This document shows, piece by piece, positions 34,133-42,612 of a stretch of DNA of 46,540 bases (its first letter is position 1; each line of letters begins with the position of its first letter). The stretch covers positions 1 through 46,540 of the forward strand of contig DIAJ01000032.1 in the NCBI GenBank assembly GCA_002415785.1, written 5' to 3'. Under the pieces are notes generated by a model, which made no database searches, had not been told where the DNA came from, and was given only the letters and a program-made list of their open reading frames with translations. Source of the stretch: Flavobacteriales bacterium UBA5081. Lineage in GTDB: Bacteria > Bacteroidota > Bacteroidia > Flavobacteriales_E > Vicingaceae. Both the position numbers and the translations under genes were made by a program.

Positions 34133-35413
34133 ATGAAAGTAGCAAGTAAATTAGTAGTAGCGGCTCTAGCAACCGGAATGAGCCTAACGGGTTTTGCACA
34201 GCAAGACCGCTCTATGCAGTTCTACCGTCCGGACGGACAAGACGGATTAAACGTCTTTGAAACATCAAAAGAAGATACCGTAGAATTTAAAGGTATCAAT
34301 GTAAGACTCGGTGGTGATTTCACCATTCAGTTCCAAGGATTAAGTCAAGAAAACTCAGGTGACAGTTTGAATACCTTAGGCTCTGACTTTAATCTGCCAA
34401 CTGCCAACATGGACATCGACGTTCAATTAGAGGATGGTGTTAGATTGCACTTAAGAACCTACCTTTCTTCTAGAAACCATAACGACTCTTGGGTAAAAGG
34501 TGGTCATTTGCAAATCGACAAGTTGGACTTTATTAATGAAGGCTTTTTAAGCGGTTTCATGGAAATGGCAACCATCCGTGTAGGTCTTGATGAGTTTAAC
34601 TACGGTGATGCACATTTTAGAAGATCAGACAATGGTAACTCCATTTACAACCCATTTGTAGGAAACTACATCATGGATGCATTCTCTACCGAAGTGTTTG
34701 GAGAGTTAACTCTACAGAAAAACGGTTTCATTGGAGTTGTTGGTTTAACCAACGGTAAATTGAATCAAAGTACTGTTGTAAACTCTAACCCCACAGACCC
34801 TAACTCCGAAGACGAAGACAGAGCACCTTCTATCTTTGGTAAGTTGGGTTATGACAAACAGATCAATGATGATTTTAGGTTTCGTTTAACAGGGTCATTC
34901 TACTCAAACCAAGGCGAAGCTACAGGTGGATACCTTTACGGAGGAGATCGTGCAGGTGCAAGATATTACAACGTAATGGATGACAACTACACTTCCGGTC
35001 GTTATAACCCAAGATTCAAAAAATTGACTGCCATTCAAATCAACCCATTTGTAAAATACAAAGGATTGGAGTTCTTCGGAGTCTATGAAATGATTTCCGG
35101 TGGAGAGTTGGAAAATGAAACCAAAGAAGGTAGCTTCACCCAATTAGGAGCTGAATTGCTTTACCGCTTCGGTGGAAAAAATCAGTTCTACGTAGGTGGA
35201 CGCTACAACTCAGTTAGTGGAGAGCAAACTGAAGATGCAGAAACTCAAACCATCGATAGAATGAACGTTGGCGGTGGATGGTTCTTAACCAAAAACGTAG
35301 TAACAAAAGTTGAGTACATGACTCAATCATACAGCGGAAAAGCCTATGAAGGCAGCAAATATGAAGATGGAAGCTTTAACGGTGTAATGATTGAAGCAGC
35401 AATTAGCTTCTAA
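34133..35413 (+). CDS. Outer-membrane beta-barrel (porin-like) protein
   Basis: A 426-aa exported protein (signal peptide 1-22, ending GFAQ) rich in alternating polar/aromatic strands. It closes with the outer-membrane insertion signal EAAISF, a terminal phenylalanine. The central strands (FRFRLTGSFYSN, LTAIQINPFVKYKGLEFFGV, LGAELLYRFGGKNQFYVGGR) are typical of a barrel of perhaps 14-18 strands. Family assignment beyond 'porin' is not possible by eye. It sits between two YceI-family genes, with 1 and 11 bases between stop and start, suggesting a shared substrate. Confidence 0.82.
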   Translation: MKVASKLVVAALATGMSLTGFAQQDRSMQFYRPDGQDGLNVFETSKEDTVEFKGINVRLGGDFTIQFQGLSQENSGDSLNTLGSDFNLPTANMDIDVQLEDGVRLHLRTYLSSRNHNDSWVKGGHLQIDKLDFINEGFLSGFMEMATIRVGLDEFNYGDAHFRRSDNGNSIYNPFVGNYIMDAFSTEVFGELTLQKNGFIGVVGLTNGKLNQSTVVNSNPTDPNSEDEDRAPSIFGKLGYDKQINDDFRFRLTGSFYSNQGEATGGYLYGGDRAGARYYNVMDDNYTSGRYNPRFKKLTAIQINPFVKYKGLEFFGVYEMISGGELENETKEGSFTQLGAELLYRFGGKNQFYVGGRYNSVSGEQTEDAETQTIDRMNVGGGWFLTKNVVTKVEYMTQSYSGKAYEGSKYEDGSFNGVMIEAAISF

Positions 35414-35424
35414 GTAAATTAACA

Positions 35425-35976
35425 ATGAAAGTTCTGAGTGTCGTTTTGTTCTTATTGACCAGCTGGATGGTTCCCTCATCCGACGAAAGCTATCTAATCA
35501 TTTGCGGTAAACAAATTACCGTTGAAGGGAACACCACAATTGGCTCTTTCACCTGCCAATATGAAGAAAGTAAACAAAACGACACTCTTTTTCTCTCTAA
35601 TGAGCGTAAGGCAAAACAGCCTTACGCTTTTTCATTAAAAGTACCTGAATTCAGCTGTGGAAATTTTCTCTTAAACAAAGATTTCCAAAAGACACTACAA
35701 GCTGAAAAACATCCACAAATTGTTGTTGAAGTCACTAACCTTCACAAAAACGAAAAACAAGAGTTTATTGGCTCTGTTAGATTAACGCTCGTGGGTAAAA
35801 GCAAAACCATTGAAGAAATTAGATTTTACAAAAAAACAATCGATAATCAGAAAGTGCTATTTACCGACTTTGTTTTCACTGCTTCTGAATTTGAACTAAC
35901 TCCTCCCAAACGACTTGGCGGCTTAGTTGAAGCCGACGACTGCATGAACATTAGCGTAGAGTTGGAATTGAGTTAA
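35425..35976 (+). CDS. Second YceI-like exported protein
   Basis: A 183-aa protein with a signal peptide (1-19). It is a divergent YceI member: KQITVEGNTTIGSFTCQYEE, FLLNKDFQKTLQAEKHPQIV, GSVRLTLVGKSKTIEEI and FELTPPKRLGGLVEADDCMN line up with the family blocks of the first gene. Unlike that copy it has four cysteines spread along the mature chain, which could form two disulfides. It begins 11 bases after the porin gene and closes the operon. Confidence 0.85.
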   Translation: MKVLSVVLFLLTSWMVPSSDESYLIICGKQITVEGNTTIGSFTCQYEESKQNDTLFLSNERKAKQPYAFSLKVPEFSCGNFLLNKDFQKTLQAEKHPQIVVEVTNLHKNEKQEFIGSVRLTLVGKSKTIEEIRFYKKTIDNQKVLFTDFVFTASEFELTPPKRLGGLVEADDCMNISVELELS

Positions 35977-35978
35977 CA

Positions 35979-36018
35979 ATTTTAAGCGAATGCGTTTCTG
36001 TTTTTTCGTGCTTAAAAT
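35979..36018. terminator. Possible bidirectional terminator between the YceI operon and pirin gene
   Basis: A perfect 9-base inverted repeat, ATTTTAAGC (35979-35987) and GCTTAAAAT (36010-36018), lies between convergent genes. The loop is long (22 bases) and T-rich, so the call is tentative. Confidence 0.45.
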
Positions 36019-36035
36019 TATCTCTTAACTTCTAT

Positions 36036-37166
36036 TTAAATAGACCTGTACTCCTCTTTCCCATCAGCATGTATTGCAAATCTCTCAAGCCTTCTATCGT
36101 GCACCGGATCCATTCTTCCCCAAGGCCAGCCGCCAAACTTTGTACGTTGGTAATCTTCAAAAGCCTCACGAATTTGCTGTTTGTTATTCATTACAAAAGG
36201 TCCGTGTTGTACTACAGGCTCATTAATCGGTTTTCCTTGTAAAATTAGAAAGTGACTTAAATCAGTTCCACTCTCAATTGTAATGTCAACATCTTCTCTC
36301 AAGTCAGCCGAATGGTAATGAGGAATTTTCTTGCCATCGACAATGATCTCACTGCCTTCGTAAAAATAAAGTGTTCGGTTAACACCTTTAGCTGCTTTTG
36401 GCAGTTTCCAACTTGCTCCAGCTTCCATTCGCACATTGTAAATTGCCACATCGTTATTTGGATCTGCAGCCCAAGAGTTGGGCGGTGGAGCAGGTGCTTT
36501 TTCATTGCCTAAGCGACCTACAGCTACTTCCAATTGGGTTTTCTTGCCATTGTTATCAACGGAAGTAATTTTAGGCAAATACTCATTCCACATCATTTTA
36601 AAATGAGGGTCTACCATTTTATTTTTAGCCGGAAGGTTTAACCAAATTTGAAAAAGCTCCAGCGGATTGTCTTTATCTTGATTAAGCAATGGAAACATTT
36701 CTGCATGCAAAACTCCTTTTCCGGCTGTCATCCATTGCACATCGCCATTGCCATACCTGCCTGAGGCACCTAATGAATCTGAATGGTCGACTAGCCCTTT
36801 GCGAACAACCGTAATGGTTTCAAACCCACGATGTGGGTGACCTGGAAAGCCTGGCACTACTCTACCATGATACATTCGCCAACCGTCTTTTAACATAAAA
36901 TCTTGCCCCAAATCACGACCACTTAAGCTGGCTGCCGGACCCATTTTTTCATTTCCTTTCGGAAAAGCATCTTCATGATGAACACAAAATAAAAAAGGAT
37001 CTTTGGTTTCCCACTGAAAACCTAAAGCTTTAATGTTTGAGACTGTCGGCTCTTCCTGATTTGCATTTGGATTAAAGCTAAAGCCGGTTTTTGAAATCAC
37101 AATTGCTCCGGAGGTTAATGCCAGCGCTTTTTGTAGAAAGCTTCTTCGATTCGTGGTTGATTTCAT
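36036..37166 (-). CDS. Pirin family protein with Tat signal peptide
   Basis: A 376-aa bicupin. The N-terminus carries a twin-arginine signal (TTNRRSFLQKALALTSGAIV), so the folded protein is probably exported by Tat. The pirin metal site is complete in the first cupin: H110 and H112 (PGFPGHPHRGFETITV), H154 and E156 (GKGVLHAEMFP). The C-terminal cupin ends with LILQGKPINEPVVQHGPFVM. Cytoplasmic pirins act as iron-dependent regulators or quercetinases; export points to an enzymatic role, which is inferred. It has a full promoter (37218-37248) and is divergent from copA. Confidence 0.92.
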   Translation of the reverse strand: MKSTTNRRSFLQKALALTSGAIVISKTGFSFNPNANQEEPTVSNIKALGFQWETKDPFLFCVHHEDAFPKGNEKMGPAASLSGRDLGQDFMLKDGWRMYHGRVVPGFPGHPHRGFETITVVRKGLVDHSDSLGASGRYGNGDVQWMTAGKGVLHAEMFPLLNQDKDNPLELFQIWLNLPAKNKMVDPHFKMMWNEYLPKITSVDNNGKKTQLEVAVGRLGNEKAPAPPPNSWAADPNNDVAIYNVRMEAGASWKLPKAAKGVNRTLYFYEGSEIIVDGKKIPHYHSADLREDVDITIESGTDLSHFLILQGKPINEPVVQHGPFVMNNKQQIREAFEDYQRTKFGGWPWGRMDPVHDRRLERFAIHADGKEEYRSI

Positions 37167-37217
37167 ATTTTTTAAATTTATTAGTCGTTCTTCGGCTTAA
37201 TTTGTTTCGAATTAATA

Positions 37218-37248
37218 CAAATATAAGGCATGAATTGTTTTGTTTCAA
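37218..37248 (-). promoter_or_regulatory. Bacteroidota-type promoter of the pirin gene
   Basis: On the minus strand TTG (37246-37248) is followed after 20 bases by TATATTTG (37218-37225), a full consensus match, with about 51 bases before the ATG. Confidence 0.75.
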
Positions 37249-37276
37249 TTCAAACCAAAGGGACAAAAGCTTTGTT

Positions 37277-37284
37277 TAACTTTG
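37277..37284 (+). promoter_or_regulatory. -7 box of copA, placed for a leaderless mRNA
   Basis: TAACTTTG matches TAnnTTTG exactly and ends four bases (TAGT) before the copA ATG. No good -33 TTG is seen. Confidence 0.55.
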
Positions 37285-37288
37285 TAGT

Positions 37289-39409
37289 ATGCAAGAGTTC
37301 GAAGAAATTGAAGTAGAAGGAATGACTTGCGCCAATTGCGCAATGGGCGTTCAAAAAGGCCTGGAAAAAATTGGCTTAGAAGAAGTTGATGTAAACTTCT
37401 CCACCGGTGAGGTTCGCTATAAAAACTCCCCCAAACTAAGCGCTGAAAAAATCAATAAAACGGTTGAAGAAATCGGCTATCATGTAAAATCTTCCAATAC
37501 TGAAGAAAAAAGCAGTACACTCTCAAAAATTGAAAAAAAGTTTTACTTCAGTTTAATCTTTACCATACCGCTCTTTGCCCACATGTTTTTGCCTTTTGCC
37601 TGGTTGCACAATGCATGGGTGCAACTAGGACTTTCTTTACCGGTCGTTTTTGTAGGTTTTTTTCACTTTGGAAAAAGCGCTTACCATTCGCTAAAAAATG
37701 GAGTACCCAATATGGATGTACTCATCTTTATTGGCTCTATGTCGGCATTTGGCTACAGCCTATTTGGCACACTTCAGTATATGGGAACTCCTGAAGTAGC
37801 CAATTACTTATTTTACGAAACAGCAGCCACTATTATCACTTTAGTTTTACTGGGTAATGTTTTAGAACATCGCTCTGTAAAGCAAACTACCACTGCTATT
37901 TCAGAATTAAGTGAATTGCAAAAAAACACTGCCAAAAGAATCATTTTAGTCAATGGTGAAGAGCAAATCGAAGAAATTGATGCTTCGGAATTAAGCATTA
38001 GTGATCAGCTACAAGTAAATGAAGGCGACCGTATTCCCGTTGACGGAAGAATTCAAAAGGGAAATGCAAAGGTTGATGAATCCATGATTAGTGGTGAAAG
38101 CGATGCGGTAAAAAAAGATGCAGGTGACAAAGTGGTTGGAGGTACCATTATACAATCCGGAAATTTCCAGATGATTGTTACTGCTGTTGGTAAAGACACT
38201 GTTCTCTCAAAAATCATAGATTTAGTTAAAAAAGCACAAGCAGATAAACCCGAAATTCAACGTTTGGGAGACAAAGTAAGTGCTATTTTTGTACCAGTTG
38301 TGGTGGGCATCGCACTTCTTACCTTCTCTATTTGGTATTTTGCCTTGGGAGCAGGTCTTCAAGTTTCTATGATGAACGCTGTTGCCGTCCTCGTTATTTC
38401 CTGCCCTTGTGCTATGGGACTTGCTACACCAACTGCCGTAATGGTTGGTCTCGGTCGGGCAGCAAAAAATGGAATTCTCATTAAAGGTGGCGCTACAGTA
38501 GAGCAATTTGCTAAAATCAAACACATTGTTTTCGACAAAACCGGAACACTTACAACAGGAGATTTCAGCATTAAAAGTGTTGAGATTATCGACCCTAAAG
38601 TAAAAGAAAGTGAAGCGCTTTCCATTGTTTACAGTCTTGAAAAATACTCCACCCACCCCATAGCAAAATCTTTAGTAAAAACACTCAAAGAGAAAGGAGT
38701 AAAATCCATGCCTTTAATGAATCAAGAGGAAGTTAAGGGCAAGGGAATACAAGCAAAAGATTTGGAAGACAACTTTTATCAATTGGGTGCTGCAAAATGG
38801 TTAAACCCCAATGGTGAAGCTTCTCTATACCTCAGCAAAAATGAACAATTGATTGCCGCTTTAGTGATTGAAGATGAGGTTCGATCAGATAGTAAAAGTA
38901 TGTTGGAAAGCTTCCGTAAAGTAGGAATTACAACACACCTACTGAGTGGTGATAAAGAAGAAAAAACTTCAAAACTTGCCCTTGAATTAGGCATTGATAG
39001 CTACAAAGCAGAGCAAATGCCGGAAGAAAAATTGATAGAAATTGAGCGACTTCAAAATGAAGGCTATACTGCCATGGTGGGCGATGGCATTAATGATGCA
39101 CCTGCATTAAGCAAAGCTACAGTTGGAGTTTCCTTGAGTAACTCAACGCAAATTGCCATTCAGTCGGCACAAGTAATTTTACTCAATGCAAAAAGTTTGA
39201 AAAGCATTTACGAATCATTTTTAATCAGCAAACACACTTTTCTAACGATAAAGCAAAATCTTTTTTGGGCATTTTTCTATAATGTTTTGGCCATTCCATT
39301 AGCTGCAATGGGATATTTAGATCCAATGATTGCCGCTTTATCTATGGCCTTTTCAGATGTCATTGTTATTGGAAACTCCATCCGTTTAAAACGTAAAAAA
39401 ATTGAGTAA
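37289..39409 (+). CDS. copA: Copper-translocating P1B-type ATPase
   Basis: Exports monovalent copper from the cytoplasm using ATP. The N-terminal heavy-metal domain has the CxxC pair C14/C17 (GMTCANCAMGV). The membrane metal site is the CPC motif 372-374 in VISCPCAMGLATPT, typical of Cu+ pumps. The phosphorylation site is D416 in FDKTGTLTTG, followed by the STHPIAKS histidine-proline motif and MVGDGINDAPALSKA (about 596-610). It has 706 aa with one metal-binding domain. The end of the gene overlaps the start of a methyltransferase gene by 8 bases. No copper chaperone or CueR-type regulator gene is adjacent. Confidence 0.96.
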   Translation: MQEFEEIEVEGMTCANCAMGVQKGLEKIGLEEVDVNFSTGEVRYKNSPKLSAEKINKTVEEIGYHVKSSNTEEKSSTLSKIEKKFYFSLIFTIPLFAHMFLPFAWLHNAWVQLGLSLPVVFVGFFHFGKSAYHSLKNGVPNMDVLIFIGSMSAFGYSLFGTLQYMGTPEVANYLFYETAATIITLVLLGNVLEHRSVKQTTTAISELSELQKNTAKRIILVNGEEQIEEIDASELSISDQLQVNEGDRIPVDGRIQKGNAKVDESMISGESDAVKKDAGDKVVGGTIIQSGNFQMIVTAVGKDTVLSKIIDLVKKAQADKPEIQRLGDKVSAIFVPVVVGIALLTFSIWYFALGAGLQVSMMNAVAVLVISCPCAMGLATPTAVMVGLGRAAKNGILIKGGATVEQFAKIKHIVFDKTGTLTTGDFSIKSVEIIDPKVKESEALSIVYSLEKYSTHPIAKSLVKTLKEKGVKSMPLMNQEEVKGKGIQAKDLEDNFYQLGAAKWLNPNGEASLYLSKNEQLIAALVIEDEVRSDSKSMLESFRKVGITTHLLSGDKEEKTSKLALELGIDSYKAEQMPEEKLIEIERLQNEGYTAMVGDGINDAPALSKATVGVSLSNSTQIAIQSAQVILLNAKSLKSIYESFLISKHTFLTIKQNLFWAFFYNVLAIPLAAMGYLDPMIAALSMAFSDVIVIGNSIRLKRKKIE

Positions 39410-40268
39410 ATCTAAGGTAAACATTCATCGCAATGAAATTGCAGACTACTACTTTCAATGCAATAACGCCTACCGAGATGCTTGGGGGCTAGACCAAAAT
39501 ATGCAGCTGAATCTAGGATTGTGGAAAAAGGGCACAAAAAACTTAAAAGAAGCGCTATACCACCTAAACGAGGAAGTTGCTCAATATGCTCAATTAAAAA
39601 AAGGTGATAAAGTATTAGATGCCGGCTGTGGCGTGGGTGGAACAGCCATTCACCTTGCCAAAAAATATGCTTGTAGTGTCACGGGAATTACTCTTGCAAC
39701 TAACCAATTAAAACAGGCAAAAGAGAACGCTAAAAAAGAAGGAGTGAACGAATTGTGTAACTTTCAATTAATGGATTACTCCTCAACTGATTTTGCTGAT
39801 GAAAGCTTTGATGTAATTATTGGCATTGAAAGTATTTGCTATGCTGAACCTAAAAGTGCCTTTTTAAAAGAAGCCCATCGCTTGTTAAAAAAAGGTGGTC
39901 GCTTGGTGTTGGCTGAAAACTTACAGGCAAAAAATAAGCTCAATCAAGAAGAGTACGATTGTCTATACACCAATGCATTCAATGGCTGCAAAGTAAAATC
40001 ATTAGATACAAAGGGCAACTACCTCAAAAATTTAAATAACTTAAACTTCAGTTTTGCACACTGTTTTGACTACACTGAGTTTATTCGTCCGTCAATTAAG
40101 CGGCTAAGAAGGTTCTATTATCCTGCATACCTTTATAATCGTTGGCACCGATTTATAGGCAAGCCTTTTTCTGCAACGCAAGAAGCAAATACAAAAATGT
40201 GTTATTACCTACTAAGCTCCTTAAATAGGGGTTTGTGGAAATATGGAATCATTAAAGCTGTAAAGTAA
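39402..40268 (+). CDS. Class I SAM-dependent methyltransferase, sterol/tocopherol-methyltransferase-like
   Basis: A 288-aa methyltransferase. The SAM-binding block KVLDAGCGVGGTAIHLAKKY, the VTGITLATNQLKQAKENA strand and SFDVIIGIESICYAEPKSAF are typical of the group that methylates C, O or N of isoprenoid-like lipids. The start is an unusual TTG at 39402 that overlaps the copA stop codon; the first in-frame ATG would remove part of the N-terminal block (DYYFQCNNAYRDAWG) that belongs to the fold. The CoA-transferase gene follows with no spacer. Substrate unknown. Confidence 0.85.
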   Translation: MSKSKVNIHRNEIADYYFQCNNAYRDAWGLDQNMQLNLGLWKKGTKNLKEALYHLNEEVAQYAQLKKGDKVLDAGCGVGGTAIHLAKKYACSVTGITLATNQLKQAKENAKKEGVNELCNFQLMDYSSTDFADESFDVIIGIESICYAEPKSAFLKEAHRLLKKGGRLVLAENLQAKNKLNQEEYDCLYTNAFNGCKVKSLDTKGNYLKNLNNLNFSFAHCFDYTEFIRPSIKRLRRFYYPAYLYNRWHRFIGKPFSATQEANTKMCYYLLSSLNRGLWKYGIIKAVK

Positions 40269-41342
40269 ATGCAAAAACTTTTTAAAGGACTAAAAGTAGT
40301 TGAATTAGCCTCAGTGCTTGCCGGTCCATCTGTTGGCCTATTTTTCTCTGAATTAGGTGCGGAAGTACTTAAAGTGGAAAACCCAAATAGTGGCGGCGAC
40401 GTTACCCGCTCTTGGAAATTGGCTAGCGAAGATCAAAAACATCCTTTTTCTGCCTACTACAGCAGCGTTAATTGGGGCAAAAAGTCCGTTTTTTGGAACT
40501 TAAAAAAGGAGAAAGACTTTGAGGAATTAAAAATGGCTATTTCTGCAGCTGATGTTTTACTTGTTAACTTTAAAGCCGGCGATGTTGAAAAATTAGGGCT
40601 TGATTACGAGAGTGTAAAACAGCTAAAAAGTGACATTATTTATGGATCAATCAGTGGCTTTGGCGAATCAAAACGCATAGCCTACGATGTAGTTTTGCAA
40701 GCTGAGAGTGGTTTCCTGTTTATGACCGGAGAAGCCGGAGGCAAGCCGGTAAAGATGCCTGTTGCACTTATTGATTTATTGGCAGCACACCAACTAAAAG
40801 AAGGAATTTTACTAGCCATGCTGCAGCAAGAGAAAAAAAAGCAAGCTGTTAAAGTTAGTGTTTCCTTGTTCGACGCTGCAATTGCGGCTCTTGCTAATCA
40901 AGCAACTAATTGGTTAATGGGAAACCACATTCCTCAAGCCATGGGGAGCTTACATCCCAACATTGCCCCTTATGGAGAGTGTTTTGTTAGCGCCGACAAT
41001 AAACAAATTGTCTTAGCGGTAGGTAACGACAAACAATTCAAAGCTCTTTGTAAGCTATTAAAATTAGAGCAAATAACAAAAGACGATAGGTATAAAAATA
41101 ATCAAGCGAGAGTAAATAATCGCCATCTTCTTGCCGAAATACTTAGTGGTAAAATCATAAAATGGAAGAGAGATGATTTACTCAGTCAACTTATTGAGCA
41201 TAATGTGCCGGCAGGAGCTATTCGCAATATGAAAGAAGTATTTGAATTACCCGAAGCCCAAGAACGACTCTTGGAGGAAACCAAAGAAGGCGAGCTGTTA
41301 AAAACAGTTCGCGGCAATGCTTTTAAGATAGAGGTTGGTTAA
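40269..41342 (+). CDS. CaiB/BaiF-type (class III) CoA-transferase family protein
   Basis: A 357-aa family III CoA-transferase or alpha-methylacyl-CoA racemase-like protein. The N-terminus GLKVVELASVLAGPSVGLFF then SELGAEVLKVENP is the family signature, and VLLVNFKAGDVEKLGLDYES with IYGSISGFGES follows. The likely catalytic aspartate lies in MPVALIDLLAAHQLKEG. It is shorter than most CoA-transferases (about 400 aa) and closer in size to the racemases. The ATG follows directly on the stop codon of the methyltransferase gene. The acyl-CoA substrate is unknown. Confidence 0.9.
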   Translation: MQKLFKGLKVVELASVLAGPSVGLFFSELGAEVLKVENPNSGGDVTRSWKLASEDQKHPFSAYYSSVNWGKKSVFWNLKKEKDFEELKMAISAADVLLVNFKAGDVEKLGLDYESVKQLKSDIIYGSISGFGESKRIAYDVVLQAESGFLFMTGEAGGKPVKMPVALIDLLAAHQLKEGILLAMLQQEKKKQAVKVSVSLFDAAIAALANQATNWLMGNHIPQAMGSLHPNIAPYGECFVSADNKQIVLAVGNDKQFKALCKLLKLEQITKDDRYKNNQARVNNRHLLAEILSGKIIKWKRDDLLSQLIEHNVPAGAIRNMKEVFELPEAQERLLEETKEGELLKTVRGNAFKIEVG

Positions 41343-41467
41343 AAATTTCAATTGAACTGCTTTTTAGCAAAACGCTTTTACAAAAAATAAAAATCAGTTC
41401 TGCTTACACTTTAGTCTTCTCTACTAAAAAGTCCTACACTTAATATCACTTATCAATCCGCACTAAG

Positions 41468-41475
41468 TATATTTG
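41468..41475 (+). promoter_or_regulatory. -7 box of the PTPS-folE unit
   Basis: TATATTTG matches TAnnTTTG, 25 bases before the ATG at 41501. The -33 element is unclear. Confidence 0.5.
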
Positions 41476-41500
41476 CCAAAAATTTAAGCTACCATAAATA

Positions 41501-41914
41501 ATGGTTTATATTACAAGAAGAGAGCGCTTCAGCGCAGCACACAAACTCGCTAAAAGCGAATGGAGTGACGAAAAAAATCTAGAAGTTTTCGGAAAATGTT
41601 CAAATCCCAATTGGCATGGGCATAATTATATTTTGCACGTTACAGTTAAAGGAAAGCCCGAACCTTCTACAGGTTTCGTTGTTGATTTGTCGGCTTTGAG
41701 CGATGTAATCAAAGAGCACATCATCCAAAAAGTAGATCACAAAAACATGAATGTGGATGTGGACTTTATGAAGGGATTGATGACTTCCACAGAAAATATA
41801 GCGATAGCCTTTTGGAATCAATTGGTTAAACCCGTGGCGGAGCTCGGTGCAGAACTGCATTCTGTGAAGCTGCAAGAAACAGAAAACAACTATGTCGAAT
41901 ACTTTGGAGAATGA
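41501..41914 (+). CDS. 6-pyruvoyl-tetrahydropterin synthase / QueD family enzyme
   Basis: Acts on dihydroneopterin triphosphate, the product of GTP cyclohydrolase I, which is coded next. Zinc ligands: H in FSAAHKL and the HGH pair in FGKCSNPNWHGHNYILHV. The cysteine just before the HGH block and the ETENNYVEYF end match the PTPS type. In QueD proper this spacing is shorter. The VDHKNMNVD block supplies the catalytic Asp-His. At 137 aa the length is usual. The folE start codon lies 23 bases inside its end, or 10 bases after it if the later ATG is used, so the two form an operon. Whether the product goes to queuosine or to a reduced pterin cannot be told. Confidence 0.9.
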   Translation: MVYITRRERFSAAHKLAKSEWSDEKNLEVFGKCSNPNWHGHNYILHVTVKGKPEPSTGFVVDLSALSDVIKEHIIQKVDHKNMNVDVDFMKGLMTSTENIAIAFWNQLVKPVAELGAELHSVKLQETENNYVEYFGE

Positions 41915-42542
41915 GCTAAAAACTATGGCTGAAAAAGACACCCACGAAGGCTACGAAAGAATTGATTATTACAACAACGAGAAAATCGATCGACTTTCTG
42001 CCCATTACAGTAGTATTATTACCGAACTAGGTGAAGATGTAAACCGAGAAGGTTTGGAAAAAACACCGGAACGTGTGGCAAAAGCCATGCAATACCTAAC
42101 TCACGGATATGATTTAGATCCGGCAGCAATCCTTAAAAGCGCCATGTTTAAAGAAGACCATAGTCAAATGGTATTGGTAAAAGACATTGAGATTTACAGT
42201 ATGTGCGAACACCACATGTTGCCATTTTTAGGTAAAGCGCACATTGCCTACATTCCCAACGGTTGGATTGTCGGCTTAAGTAAAATACCTCGTGTGGTTG
42301 ATGCCTTCTCCAGGAGGTTGCAAGTGCAAGAGCGCTTAACCGATCAAATAAAAAACTGTATCCAAGATACTTTAAACCCGTTGGGCGTTGCAGTGGTAAT
42401 AGAAGCCAAACACCTTTGCATGCAAATGCGCGGCATTCAAAAGCAAAATTCGGTGACAACGACCTCATCTTTTACCGGAGCCTTTGAAAAAGACAGTACC
42501 CGCAAAGAATTTATCGACTTGATTTCGGCAGACTTATATTAA
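41892..42542 (+). CDS. folE: GTP cyclohydrolase I
   Basis: Opens GTP to 7,8-dihydroneopterin triphosphate, the first step of folate and pterin synthesis. Zinc-binding residues are C105 and H108 in MCEHHMLPFLGKAHIAYIP, and C176 in KHLCMQMRGIQ. GLSKIPRVVDAFSRRLQVQE and QNSVTTTSSFTGAF are diagnostic. At 216 aa it is complete. The start is uncertain: ATG 41892 overlaps the PTPS gene, and ATG 41925 (MAEKDTHEG) would give 205 aa with no loss of conserved sequence. Confidence 0.97.
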   Translation: MSNTLENELKTMAEKDTHEGYERIDYYNNEKIDRLSAHYSSIITELGEDVNREGLEKTPERVAKAMQYLTHGYDLDPAAILKSAMFKEDHSQMVLVKDIEIYSMCEHHMLPFLGKAHIAYIPNGWIVGLSKIPRVVDAFSRRLQVQERLTDQIKNCIQDTLNPLGVAVVIEAKHLCMQMRGIQKQNSVTTTSSFTGAFEKDSTRKEFIDLISADLY

Positions 42543-42588
42543 TCATCTGACAAAAATTCAGCGCTGCACAATGGGCATGATTTATGCC

Positions 42589-42596
42589 TAAATTTG
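42589..42596 (+). promoter_or_regulatory. -7 box of the Bax-inhibitor-1 gene
   Basis: TAAATTTG matches TAnnTTTG, 16 bases before the ATG. The -33 element is weak. Confidence 0.45.
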
Positions 42597-42612
42597 CTAA
42601 AAATAGAAGAAT

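Noticed and set aside
38222..38656. Minus-strand frames inside copA
   Set aside because: Antisense to the invariant CPC and DKTGT region of copA; no independent evidence.
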